Assembly: GCA_021647585.1 (NCBI GenBank)
Contig: JAKIUK010000052.1
Coordinates: 1-29,150, forward strand
Origin: Methylococcaceae bacterium
Lineage (GTDB): Bacteria > Pseudomonadota > Gammaproteobacteria > Methylococcales > Methylomonadaceae
DNA: 29,150 nucleotides
Direction: 5' to 3'
Positions 7,018 through 14,394 of this stretch are shown in pieces. Below the pieces are notes generated by a model. The model did no database searches. It saw only the letters and a program-made list of their open reading frames with translations, and was not told where the DNA came from. The position numbers and the translations under genes are program-made. Position 1 is the first letter of the stretch, and the number at the start of each line of letters is the position of its first letter.

Positions 7018-7341
7018 ATGGCACATTCACACGGTAGTCACGCAATGAAAGGTATGAAGCATGCGGGGTATAATCATGCTGGTCATACTATGGGCAAGCA
7101 AATTATGAAAGGATCAATGGCATCAGCAACGGTTAAGTCTGGAGGTAAATTAATGAGTAAGCTAGGAAAACACCCGGTATTGGTATTTGGTTTGGGTTTA
7201 GCTGCTGGCTATGTGATATACAAGTATAGAAAAGAGATTGTTTCCAGTGTTGGTAAAGCGACTGATGCTAGTAAAGACTTCGTATTGCAGCAAAAAGAAA
7301 ATTTGGAAGATATAGTGGCAGAAACGAAAGAAGAAAGTTAA
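7018..7341 (+). CDS. His/Met-rich single-span membrane protein
   Basis: The 107-residue product has an N-terminal tract with six His and several Met in the first 34 residues (AHSHGSHAMKGMKHAGYNHA), one transmembrane helix at about 52-69 (HPVLVFGLGLAAGYVIYKY) with a Gly-rich face, and a charged C-terminal amphipathic tail. The His/Met tract is a typical soft-metal ligand set for copper or silver. The helix-plus-tail part resembles small DUF5132/YtxH-like membrane proteins. A role as a membrane-tethered copper buffer or chaperone for the neighbouring ATPase is inferred. A possible terminator follows at 7381-7419. Confidence 0.75.
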   Translation: MAHSHGSHAMKGMKHAGYNHAGHTMGKQIMKGSMASATVKSGGKLMSKLGKHPVLVFGLGLAAGYVIYKYRKEIVSSVGKATDASKDFVLQQKENLEDIVAETKEES

Positions 7342-7380
7342 TTTTTTAACATAAATATCAATATATATTGTTCGATCAGG

Positions 7381-7424
7381 CGGGTAGTGAGGTGTATTGT
7401 AAATATAGCTTATTACCCGTTTTT
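7381..7424 (+). terminator. Possible Rho-independent terminator
   Basis: An 11-base stem (CGGGTAGTGAG with CTTATTACCCG, two G-U pairs) encloses a 17-base loop and is followed by TTTTTG. It lies 39 bases after the His/Met-rich gene. The loop is long, so it may be only partially effective and split the cluster into two transcription levels. Confidence 0.45.
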
Positions 7425-7450
7425 GCTTTTATTGTTTTTTATTTTTCGCT

Positions 7451-8071
7451 ATGAGTATCCAGAAAGAATTTATCGTTAGATACCGGGCTGAGGGACATGT
7501 TCGCTTTGAAATACCTGAGCTTCTGTGTGATGAAGTGCTCGCAAAATTAATTTCTGCTAGGGTTTTAGAAATCGAAGGTGTTTATAAAGTTGATCTTTTC
7601 AGAAAGCAAAAGAAATTATCGATTAGATATCAAGAAGTGTTCTGTGAGTTTGAGCAATTAGCAAAACAACTTTTTCAGCTTATTTCCGAACTGGATCAGC
7701 AAGGTTTATTGGTTGCAAAAGTTGTTAATGAAGTAAATTCTCATCAACGAAAAATATGGAATTTAAAGCCCACAATTAAGAACTGGAAAGCGAGTCGTTG
7801 GGCAACTGAAAAATACAGTGATGCAAAAGAGACAGTTCAGGCGGCTAAAGTTATAACAAAGTTAGGGTTAAAAAAACCAAATGCATTGATCAAGGATCCA
7901 GAAAAGGCAATTATAGATTTTTTCAATGATGTCTTGGTACTTTATTTAATAAGATTACATTGGACGCGAATCACTCAGGAATGGATCCCTAAACCATGGA
8001 CTTTTCGATATCAATGGACAGCCGTCTTCTATCTTTTCTATCTATTGATGCGATCGCGTAAGCCTAAATAA
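7451..8071 (+). CDS. HMA2-like membrane protein
   Basis: The 206-residue product has an N-terminal domain (residues about 5-80) with FIVRYRAEGHVRFEIPELL, LEIEGVYKVDLFRKQKKLSI and RYQEVF, which fits a degenerate heavy-metal-associated fold of the HMA2 type without any CxxC metal site. It resembles the first domain of the neighbouring ATPase (same order: basic strand, helix, valine-rich strand, helix). The rest is a basic linker and two hydrophobic stretches (about 157-173 and 187-201). It probably sits in the inner membrane with the HMA2 domain in the cytoplasm, perhaps docking to the ATPase. No function is assigned to this arrangement. Confidence 0.65.
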   Translation: MSIQKEFIVRYRAEGHVRFEIPELLCDEVLAKLISARVLEIEGVYKVDLFRKQKKLSIRYQEVFCEFEQLAKQLFQLISELDQQGLLVAKVVNEVNSHQRKIWNLKPTIKNWKASRWATEKYSDAKETVQAAKVITKLGLKKPNALIKDPEKAIIDFFNDVLVLYLIRLHWTRITQEWIPKPWTFRYQWTAVFYLFYLLMRSRKPK

Positions 8072-8178
8072 TATTTTTACAAGAGGTAGGATACGCTGAC
8101 AACAGGAAGCGCATCAATTACTATTGATGAACTTTGCTTTATCTGGCATCTTAAAGATCTTTCAAAGTAACGTTATAC

Positions 8179-8323
8179 TTAATTCTACTTTGTCATATTT
8201 GAATGGGTACTGTACAAATGTATCTTCGTGCGTTGTACGCACCATTTTGGTAATGGAAAGATAAAAAATAATTTGGCTGCACGCAACGCACCCTATATTT
8301 ATAATCTGACAAAGTAGAATTAA
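8179..8323. mobile_element. MITE-like element directly upstream of the ATPase gene
   Basis: It is bounded by 20-base terminal inverted repeats (TTAATTCTACTTTGTCATAT and ATCTGACAAAGTAGAATTAA), which match at 19 of 20 positions. The 145-base body has no gene and contains smaller palindromic segments around GTGCGTTGTACGCAC and GCACGCAACGCACC. No clear target duplication was found. The right end is 30 bases from the ATPase start, so the element must overlap or displace the promoter region. Confidence 0.75.
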
Positions 8324-8353
8324 CAAGTCTTTATTTTTGACAAACTCTCGATT

Positions 8354-10804
8354 ATGGACTCAGAACTATCCAGCTATAAAAATTTTCGCCTTGTTCATCA
8401 ATTAAAAAGGCGTGTTCGCATAATATCTCCTGTTTTAAATAAAGATTTGGAACGTTGTTTTATTCTAGAGATTTTGTTGAAAAAACGTCCACAAATAAAA
8501 CGTATCAGATCAGTTTTTTCATTAGGTTCAGTCACCATTGAATTTGATCCATCGGAGCTTCCTAAAAAAAACCTGTTAATTTTACTGGATGCAGTATTGG
8601 GTAATATTGCTCAAAAAGAACGTGAGATTCGCGAAAAAAAGAAAAGGCAATTTGAAGGTACTGTTCAAGAGGTTGATTTAGCTGTACAGGGTATGAGTTG
8701 TGCTTCCTGTGCATTACTCATTGAAATGGTACTCAATAGAGATTCTCAAATAAAGTCGGCCAGTGTGAATTTTGCCACTGAAACGGTGACGGTTCATGGG
8801 TTGTTGAATAAACAGCAAGTCAGCGACAAAATAGTAAGCTTAGGCTATGAACCCATGTCTATGGATACCCTCTCGCAAAGAAAGAACCTTATCCTTAAGG
8901 AGGAGCAGAGGATTTTAGCTGCAAAACGGCGATTTTTATGGTCTGCGGTTTTAAGTACGCCTGTAATTGTTATTGCGATGTCGATGAATAAATCCAGATT
9001 GTCTCACTGGATACAGTTCATTTTAACCACCCCTGTCGTTTTTGGTACAGGGAAACAGTTTTTTACTAAAGCCTGGCGTTTGGCTAAACAAAAATCAGCT
9101 AACATGGATACCTTGATTGCTCTTGGAGTAGGTTCTGCATATGGTTATAGTTTGCCGGTGCTGTATAAACGTAGAGGGTATATGTATTTTGAGGCAGCGG
9201 CAGCTATTATCACATTTGTATTATTAGGTCGCTATCTTGAAGAAAGAGCCAGGGGCAAAGCCGGTGAAGCGATTCGTAAATTAGTAGATTTACAACCGCA
9301 AAAAGCTATTTTACTGTGTGATGGCAAGGAAACTCTGATTGATATAGATGATATTGAGCTGGAGGATATTTTGTTGGTTAGGCCCGGTGAAAAAATACCA
9401 ACAGATGGAAAAGTGGTTTTTGGAGCTTCAACTGTTGATGAATCGATGGTTACGGGTGAAAGTATGCCCGTTGTCAAAGAAGTTGAGCATAAAGTAATTG
9501 GTGGATGTGTCAATGGTAATGGAGTCTTGCATGTTAAAGTAACTGCAATAGGAATAGATACGGTGTTGGCCGGAATTGTGCGTATGGTTGATCAGGCACA
9601 AGCGACAAAACTGCCCATTCAAAAGCAGGTGGATAAGATCTCAGCCGTTTTTGTTCCAGCCGTTATGGGCATTTCTGCTTTTACTTTCGGAAGTTGGCTG
9701 TTGGTTGGAGCGCCTTTTGCGACAGCATTTGGTAGTGCCGTAACTGTTTTGTTGATTGCTTGCCCTTGTGCATTGGGTTTAGCCACACCGGCAGCAATAA
9801 TGGTAGGCACAGGGCAGGCTGCAAAAAAAGGTGTGTATATTCGCAATGGTGAAAGCTTGGAGGTGGCTACTAAGTTAAATGTGATTGTGTTTGATAAGAC
9901 CGGTACCATAACGGAAGGAAAGCCAAAAGTTTCAGATTTCTTTAAACTGTCGCGATTAGGCAAAAATAAAATTATCGCTTTAGCGGCATCAGCGGAAAAT
10001 AATTCTGAACATTTTTTAGCTCGAGCGGTTGTTAGTTTTGCAAATGAACAATCTATAGAACAGTTGGAATGCAGTCATTTCTATAGTGAAACGGGGCGAG
10101 GGATTGAGGCTGAGGTTGACGGAAAAAAACTGTTACTAGGAAATGAATTTTGGATGGATGAGCAGAAAATAGATGTTGAAGGTTTAATGAACGAGGCTAG
10201 CCATTTTTCAGAGCAGGGTAAAACACCCGTTTATATGGCTATTAATGGAAAACAGGCTGCAGTTTTCGGCATAGCTGATAAACCAAGACTAGAAGCGTCT
10301 GACGCGATTTCTCGATTAAATAATATGGGTGTGCAAACGTTAATGGTAACAGGAGATACTGAAAAAACAGCAAATTATATTGCAGCTAAAGTAGGTATTG
10401 AGCAAGTGGTTGCCAGTGCCAAGCCAGATGAAAAGTTAGCAATCATCAGGCAGTTGCAGTCCGAAGGAAAAAAGGTTGGGATGATTGGCGACGGTATTAA
10501 TGATGCGCCTGCACTGGTAGCTGCTGATGTTGGCTTTGCGATTGGTAGTGGAACTGATGTTGCTATTGAATCAGCAGATTTAACATTAGTACAAGGTGAT
10601 ATATCCAAAGTGACTGAGACTATTGAGTTAAGTGCTGATACTATCAATGTAATTAAGCAGAATCTATTTTGGGCTTTTGGCTATAACATGGTGGCTATCC
10701 CTGTTGCTGCACTGGGTAAATTGAATCCTATGGTGGCATCAGCTGCAATGGCCTTAAGCTCGGTGTCAGTTATTTTAAACTCATTAAGACTTAGTAACAA
10801 GTAA
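8354..10804 (+). CDS. Copper-type P1B heavy-metal ATPase with N-terminal HMA2 and HMA domains
   Basis: The 816-residue pump probably exports Cu(I) from the cytoplasm or into a membrane compartment. In order: an HMA2-like domain (about 11-92) with an Arg-rich strand (KRRVRI) and no CxxC; a canonical HMA domain with GMSCASC at 113-119; the actuator loop TGES at 367-370; the membrane site CPC at 470-472; phosphorylated Asp514 in DKTGT; GDGIND at 712-717; and C-terminal YN (GYNMVAIPVAALGKLN) and MxxSS-type helices (AMALSSVSVIL), which together mark the Cu(I) P1B-1 class. It has one oddity: the ATP-binding HP motif reads SEHFLA (His553-Phe554) instead of SEHPLA. The gene lies 31 bases after a MITE and 10 bases before the TauE/SafE-type gene. 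Confidence 0.95.
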   Translation: MDSELSSYKNFRLVHQLKRRVRIISPVLNKDLERCFILEILLKKRPQIKRIRSVFSLGSVTIEFDPSELPKKNLLILLDAVLGNIAQKEREIREKKKRQFEGTVQEVDLAVQGMSCASCALLIEMVLNRDSQIKSASVNFATETVTVHGLLNKQQVSDKIVSLGYEPMSMDTLSQRKNLILKEEQRILAAKRRFLWSAVLSTPVIVIAMSMNKSRLSHWIQFILTTPVVFGTGKQFFTKAWRLAKQKSANMDTLIALGVGSAYGYSLPVLYKRRGYMYFEAAAAIITFVLLGRYLEERARGKAGEAIRKLVDLQPQKAILLCDGKETLIDIDDIELEDILLVRPGEKIPTDGKVVFGASTVDESMVTGESMPVVKEVEHKVIGGCVNGNGVLHVKVTAIGIDTVLAGIVRMVDQAQATKLPIQKQVDKISAVFVPAVMGISAFTFGSWLLVGAPFATAFGSAVTVLLIACPCALGLATPAAIMVGTGQAAKKGVYIRNGESLEVATKLNVIVFDKTGTITEGKPKVSDFFKLSRLGKNKIIALAASAENNSEHFLARAVVSFANEQSIEQLECSHFYSETGRGIEAEVDGKKLLLGNEFWMDEQKIDVEGLMNEASHFSEQGKTPVYMAINGKQAAVFGIADKPRLEASDAISRLNNMGVQTLMVTGDTEKTANYIAAKVGIEQVVASAKPDEKLAIIRQLQSEGKKVGMIGDGINDAPALVAADVGFAIGSGTDVAIESADLTLVQGDISKVTETIELSADTINVIKQNLFWAFGYNMVAIPVAALGKLNPMVASAAMALSSVSVILNSLRLSNK

Positions 10805-10813
10805 GGGTATTCA

Positions 10814-11626
10814 ATGGATCATAGTATGCATGAAATGGCTGCGGCCACTGGATTTGATTTTACATTGGCTTTTATTGCGGGTGTTTTGGGAAGTGGACAT
10901 TGTTTGGGGATGTGTGGGGCTTTGGTATCCGGCTATTTTATGAATGTGGGAAAGAATAAGTCCTTGTTACCTTATTTTGCCTATCAACTGACGCGAATAT
11001 TTGTCTATATATCCATTGGATTTCTAGCGGCAACATTAGGTATGGTGTTGGTTTCTGGTGGACTGTTTGGCAAGTTCCAAAGTATTTTACAAATGGCCAT
11101 TGGTTCTATCGTAATAATTCTGGCACTTGGTATTTTGGGTTTAATACCCTTCCAAGGATCGGTGAAATTATTACCGATGAATTTGTTGCGCAAAGGCTAT
11201 GCCAAAGCCAGAACCAAGGGTCCCGTGTTCGGAGCAATGATTGCAGGCTTTCTAAATGGGTTAATGCCTTGTCCTTTGACTTTTGCTATGTATGTACAGG
11301 CGACCTCTGCAACATCAGTGGCAGAAGGCGGGTTACTGATGTTGGCATTTGGTGCGGGGACGCTACCAACCATGCTACTCATTAGCTTTGCATTTGCTAA
11401 AATGGGTGCAAGTTTACGAGGCTTCATGTTAAAGTCAGCGGCAATCATCATGATATTCATGGGGTTAAATACTGTTTACAAAGGTCTGTCGTTTTATGTG
11501 GAAGAAGATTTTAAGCATCGTACATTTTTACATTTTCTTAAAGAAGAAATAGATAATGCGATTGTGTTGATGAATCAACTGATTGAATACCTAAATTTAA
11601 TGATGAGCAATATTCAAGGTATGTAA
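10814..11626 (+). CDS. TauE/SafE (DsbD-like) membrane protein
   Basis: The 270-residue polytopic protein belongs to the sulfite exporter TauE/SafE / DsbD transmembrane superfamily. It has the typical GSGHCLGMCGALV in the first helix (Cys30 and Cys34) and a matching NGLMPCPL in the second half (Cys153), six or so membrane spans, and a short His/Met-containing N-terminus (MDHSMHEM). Relatives sit next to FixI/CcoI-type copper ATPases and are linked to copper delivery or thiol/redox handling. The pairing here, 10 bases after the ATPase, suggests the same partnership. The extended C-terminal tail (about 230-270) is amphipathic. It overlaps the EcsC-family gene by one base (TAATG). Confidence 0.8.
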   Translation: MDHSMHEMAAATGFDFTLAFIAGVLGSGHCLGMCGALVSGYFMNVGKNKSLLPYFAYQLTRIFVYISIGFLAATLGMVLVSGGLFGKFQSILQMAIGSIVIILALGILGLIPFQGSVKLLPMNLLRKGYAKARTKGPVFGAMIAGFLNGLMPCPLTFAMYVQATSATSVAEGGLLMLAFGAGTLPTMLLISFAFAKMGASLRGFMLKSAAIIMIFMGLNTVYKGLSFYVEEDFKHRTFLHFLKEEIDNAIVLMNQLIEYLNLMMSNIQGM

Positions 11627-12456
11627 TGCAACAAGCTGATTTGGCTGTATTAGCAAATGCAGCACAACAACTTGAATCATCTAGTTTGGCAACATCTGTC
11701 AGCCAAATTATAGGTATGCCTATAGAAAAGGCGATGTCTGCATTACCTGGACATTGGTCAAATATCGTTTCAAGAATTACCAAAAAAGCCCTGGAAAAGG
11801 CATTAGATGCAGCATTATATTCACTTAACAAAAAATCGAGCAAACCTAAAAATAAAACCCATAAGTTGTTAGTGAGTGTTAGTGGAGCAGTAGGGGGTTC
11901 ATTTGGTATTACAGCGTTAGCAGTTGAATTGCCAGTTTCTGCTACTATTATGTTACGTTCTATAGCAGATGTTGCGCGAAGCTATGGCGAAGATCTGGAT
12001 GATCTGGATAGTAAAATGGCTTGTTTAACTGTTTTTGCTTTGAGTGGCGGTGGTTCGATGAAAGGCTCTGAGGCTGCTGATACCAGTTATTATGCTGTCC
12101 GTTCTTTTTTAACCAAGGCACTGGGTGATACTGCAAATCATATTGCAGTACATGGTTTTTCCAAGGAGGGAGCGCCTGTTCTGGTTAAGTTAGTCAATGC
12201 CGTTTCAGCTCGATTTTCGGTTCCGGTTTCTGGGAAACTGTTGGCTCAAAGTATACCTGTTGTTGGGGCTGTGAGTGGAGCTTCAGTCAATTGGTTGTTC
12301 ATTAAACATTATCAAAAAATGGCAAAAGCACATTTTTCGATTCGTTCATTGGAAAGAAAATACGACGAAAAAACGGTGGAAAAACTATACAAGAAGATCG
12401 TTAAATTTAATCACAAACAAAATGCCAGGGAGTGGGTGGCTACTAAGATAACCTGA
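11626..12456 (+). CDS. EcsC family protein
   Basis: The 276-residue product matches the EcsC family (named after the third gene of the Bacillus ecs locus, of unknown biochemical role). The family pattern is visible in VSVSGAVGGSFGITALAVELPVSATIMLRSIADVARSYGEDL (residues about 83-124, shown broken by Gly-rich turns), followed by CLTVFALSGG. A later Gly/Val-rich hydrophobic part (PVVGAVSGASVNWLFIKHY) may insert in the membrane. It is translationally coupled to the TauE/SafE-type gene, so it belongs to the metal cluster. A membrane-shaping or membrane-docking role is plausible from the amphipathic, Gly-rich helices but unproven. Confidence 0.8.
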   Translation: MQQADLAVLANAAQQLESSSLATSVSQIIGMPIEKAMSALPGHWSNIVSRITKKALEKALDAALYSLNKKSSKPKNKTHKLLVSVSGAVGGSFGITALAVELPVSATIMLRSIADVARSYGEDLDDLDSKMACLTVFALSGGGSMKGSEAADTSYYAVRSFLTKALGDTANHIAVHGFSKEGAPVLVKLVNAVSARFSVPVSGKLLAQSIPVVGAVSGASVNWLFIKHYQKMAKAHFSIRSLERKYDEKTVEKLYKKIVKFNHKQNAREWVATKIT

Positions 12457-12574
12457 ATGAGTTTTAATTTTAAAATTCTGTGCTGATGCATGAAGTAAGT
12501 CGAATACAACAGGGGTATACAGTAAAGTCAAAAATGACCAATCCAAGGGAATATGAAGTCGATGAGTAAATAAT

Positions 12575-13114
12575 ATGAATCAAACCCAAGAATATAGCCA
12601 ATTTACTATAACACATCATTCAAAGCAGCAAATCAATATTGTTGTCCCAAGTTTATTTCAGAATAATGAGCGTGCTCATATTTTACAAACTTTACTGTTG
12701 AAAAGAGAAGCGGTTGAGTCTATCGAGATCGTTCCAGAACAAAATGCGGTCACTATCCATTTTGATCCAGAACAGCTTCCTAAAGTAAAACTACTGAATT
12801 TACTGGAGATTGTATTAGCAAATTTTTCAAAAAAACCAAGAGACTGTAAAAAAAAGGTTATTGAGCTGGAAGAACATAAAAATGGAACGCCGCAAAATGT
12901 TGTTTTTGGGGTGGGTGGGATGAGTTGCACATCCTGTGCTTTATTCTTGGAAATGATATTGTCCAGGAATGAGAATAATTTTCATGTCAAAATTGATTAT
13001 GATACAGAAATTGGCAATGTTTGTGGCTATTTAACTAAGGCGGAAGTTTTTAAAATAATAACTGACAATGGCTATCAGGCCTATTCAATTGATACCTTGG
13101 TTGATCACAAATAA
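12575..13114 (+). CDS. Stand-alone HMA2-HMA protein, truncated ATPase paralogue
   Basis: The 179-residue protein aligns over its whole length with the first 180 residues of the ATPase at 8354: an HMA2-like domain (about 8-86, sharing VTIHFDPEQLPK with VTIEFDPSELPK) and a full HMA domain with GMSCTSC at 115-121, ending at the shared DTL motif. The Arg-rich strand of the ATPase (KRRVRI) is changed to KQQINI. It can bind Cu(I) in principle and may now act as a soluble metallochaperone or decoy. The bases after its stop still encode ATPase-like fragments in the same frame, so it is the front of a second ATPase gene that lost its body. Whether the surviving frame is expressed is unknown. Confidence 0.8.
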   Translation: MNQTQEYSQFTITHHSKQQINIVVPSLFQNNERAHILQTLLLKREAVESIEIVPEQNAVTIHFDPEQLPKVKLLNLLEIVLANFSKKPRDCKKKVIELEEHKNGTPQNVVFGVGGMSCTSCALFLEMILSRNENNFHVKIDYDTEIGNVCGYLTKAEVFKIITDNGYQAYSIDTLVDHK

Positions 13115-13280
13115 TTGTTGGAATGTGAACAAAGACACTTGTTAAAAGAGAAAAAATAGATTCTGGTTGCCTTGCCTTATATTTGCCATTGATTGGTGGC
13201 GTGATTAAAGTTTTGGATGTTTGCATATAATGTATTGGTATCATAAGTTGTTTTATTGGGTAGATTGAATCTTGATTTTT
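13115..13280 (+). pseudogene. Fossil of the ATPase body after the truncated paralogue
   Basis: In the same frame as the preceding gene, beyond its TAA, the translation reads LLECEQRHLLKEKK (compare LKEEQRILAAKRR in the ATPase), then stops, then KFWMFAYNVLVS, a stop and VVLLGRLN (compare LFWAFGYNMVA and VAALGKLN in membrane helix 7 of the ATPase). Bases 13212-13271 align without a gap to 10668-10727 at about 38 of 60 positions. Roughly 590 residues between these two fragments (actuator, CPC helix, phosphorylation and nucleotide domains) are gone. Confidence 0.7.
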
Positions 13281-13352
13281 ATTGGAAACAAGAGTAATGA
13301 ATTTTGTTAGTGTATATTTAGATTGTTAAAAGTGGTAAAAACTGGAGTGATA

Positions 13353-13556
13353 ATGGATGAAAAACGACTAGTCGAATTAGAAATTAAATTAGCGTACCAG
13401 GAAGATTTGTTACAGTCTTTAAATATGGTTGTTTGTGATCAACAAAAACAGATTGCTCGATTAGAGGAAACTTGTAAGTTGCTTAATGAACGTATAAAAA
13501 ATAGGGTAGAGCCTCAAAGTATTAATCAGGGTGTTGAAATTCCACCGCATTATTAA
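13353..13556 (+). CDS. slyX: SlyX family protein
   Basis: The start at 13353 is chosen because GGAGTGAT lies directly before it; an upstream in-frame ATG at 13323 lacks a site. The 67-residue product is a single coiled-coil (MDEKRLVELEIKLAYQEDLL, then heptads to about residue 45) ending in the conserved PPHY. SlyX is a small conserved gammaproteobacterial protein of unclear function, often near slyD. Here no slyD is adjacent. It is transcribed alone after the ATPase fossil. Confidence 0.85.
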   Translation: MDEKRLVELEIKLAYQEDLLQSLNMVVCDQQKQIARLEETCKLLNERIKNRVEPQSINQGVEIPPHY

Positions 13557-14013
13557 ACATGGTTATTAACAAAGTACAGATCAAACTATTAAAATAGGTT
13601 GTCATTTCGATCAGCGGGACGACTTGCACGGACAGATATATTGCTCCTTGCAATATCTGCATTCACCACTTCCATGTGGTTTATGCAGGAGGTAGGGCAA
13701 TGCATAATGCCATGTATGAGTTGAGAGGCTCACGTATCGTTCTGCGAGAGGCTGGTGGGGAAGTTCCGCTGGTCTACTCACCAGCAGCGAAGCGGTGTTG
13801 CCGAGAAATCTTGTTACTCAAGACTCCTCCCGTTGGTCGGAATGACACCGTTTGTGAAGTTAATCTACAAACGTCAAAATCAAGAGTAACCTGCAATAGG
13901 TTAATAGTCGTTTTATTTAAAGATAGAGAACTTTGTCACAAATAATGAAAATACAACAATTTACATAGTGTTTCTACGCTAGAATATATTTAACTTATAT
14001 TGATATAAATAAT
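13557..14013. repeat. Dispersed GTCATTYCGA-type palindromic repeat in a gene-free gap
   Basis: From 13601 (GTCATTTCGATCAGCGGGAC) to 13846 (GGTCGGAATGAC) the ends are inverted copies of each other. The inside holds further mirrored segments (for example GATATATTGC/GCAATATC, and the motif GAAATCTTG...AAGACTCC). An 89-codon frame at 13676-13945 lies inside and across the repeat, is unlike any protein I know and is rejected. Shorter relatives of the same repeat family occur at 18814-18883 and 26774-26853. The remainder of the gap shows nothing. Confidence 0.65.
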
Positions 14014-14394
14014 ATGGATACAGTCGTTATAGCGGGTAAGAAATATGATGAATTCCGAATCTCTAAAGAGAAGGAGGAATACATTAAGTTGGAAGCAGTT
14101 GATTTATGCTTCGCGTTATCTAAGTTAGTGTATGATAAATCATCGCTGGTAAGAATTGCTGTGGCGCGAAAAAAAGTGGGACATGAGTTTTTAGTGAACG
14201 ATGAAAGCTGGCATGTGCGTGCAACAGTAGCAAAATATTCTGATGACTCTAAGGTAATAGATATTTTATCAAGAGATGAAAATGATTTCGTTCGTTTCGT
14301 CATAGTAAAGCGAGGTTATTGCCTTGATTATTTTACAAACGATGAAGATGAAGAAATTGCAGCAATAGCTAGATACCAGCTGCAACTCGTATAG
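14014..14394 (+). CDS. LRV/HEAT-like repeat protein
   Basis: The 126-residue product contains about four degenerate repeats of 22-25 residues beginning at Asp41, Asp63, Asp88 and Asp110. Each follows the pattern D-x-x-x-x-V-R-x-x-V-A (DKSSLVRIAVARK, DESWHVRATVAKY, DENDFVRFVIVKR, DEDEEIAAIARYQ). This is typical of leucine-rich-repeat-variant or HEAT-like solenoids, which bind proteins or nucleic acids. There is no signal peptide. The gene stands alone between a repeat region and an IS-like remnant, so it may have been acquired by transfer. No function can be given. No strong ribosome site is visible. Confidence 0.65.
   Translation: MDTVVIAGKKYDEFRISKEKEEYIKLEAVDLCFALSKLVYDKSSLVRIAVARKKVGHEFLVNDESWHVRATVAKYSDDSKVIDILSRDENDFVRFVIVKRGYCLDYFTNDEDEEIAAIARYQLQLV

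Noticed and set aside
12534..12569. Tiny frame ATG...TAA encoding MTNPREYEVDE before the HMA2-HMA gene
   Set aside because: Eleven codons with no conserved feature; it could be a leader peptide but nothing supports that.
13676..13945. 89-codon open frame on the plus strand
   Set aside because: It lies largely within an intergenic repeat (13601-13846), has no domain and no ribosome site of note, and its translation looks random.
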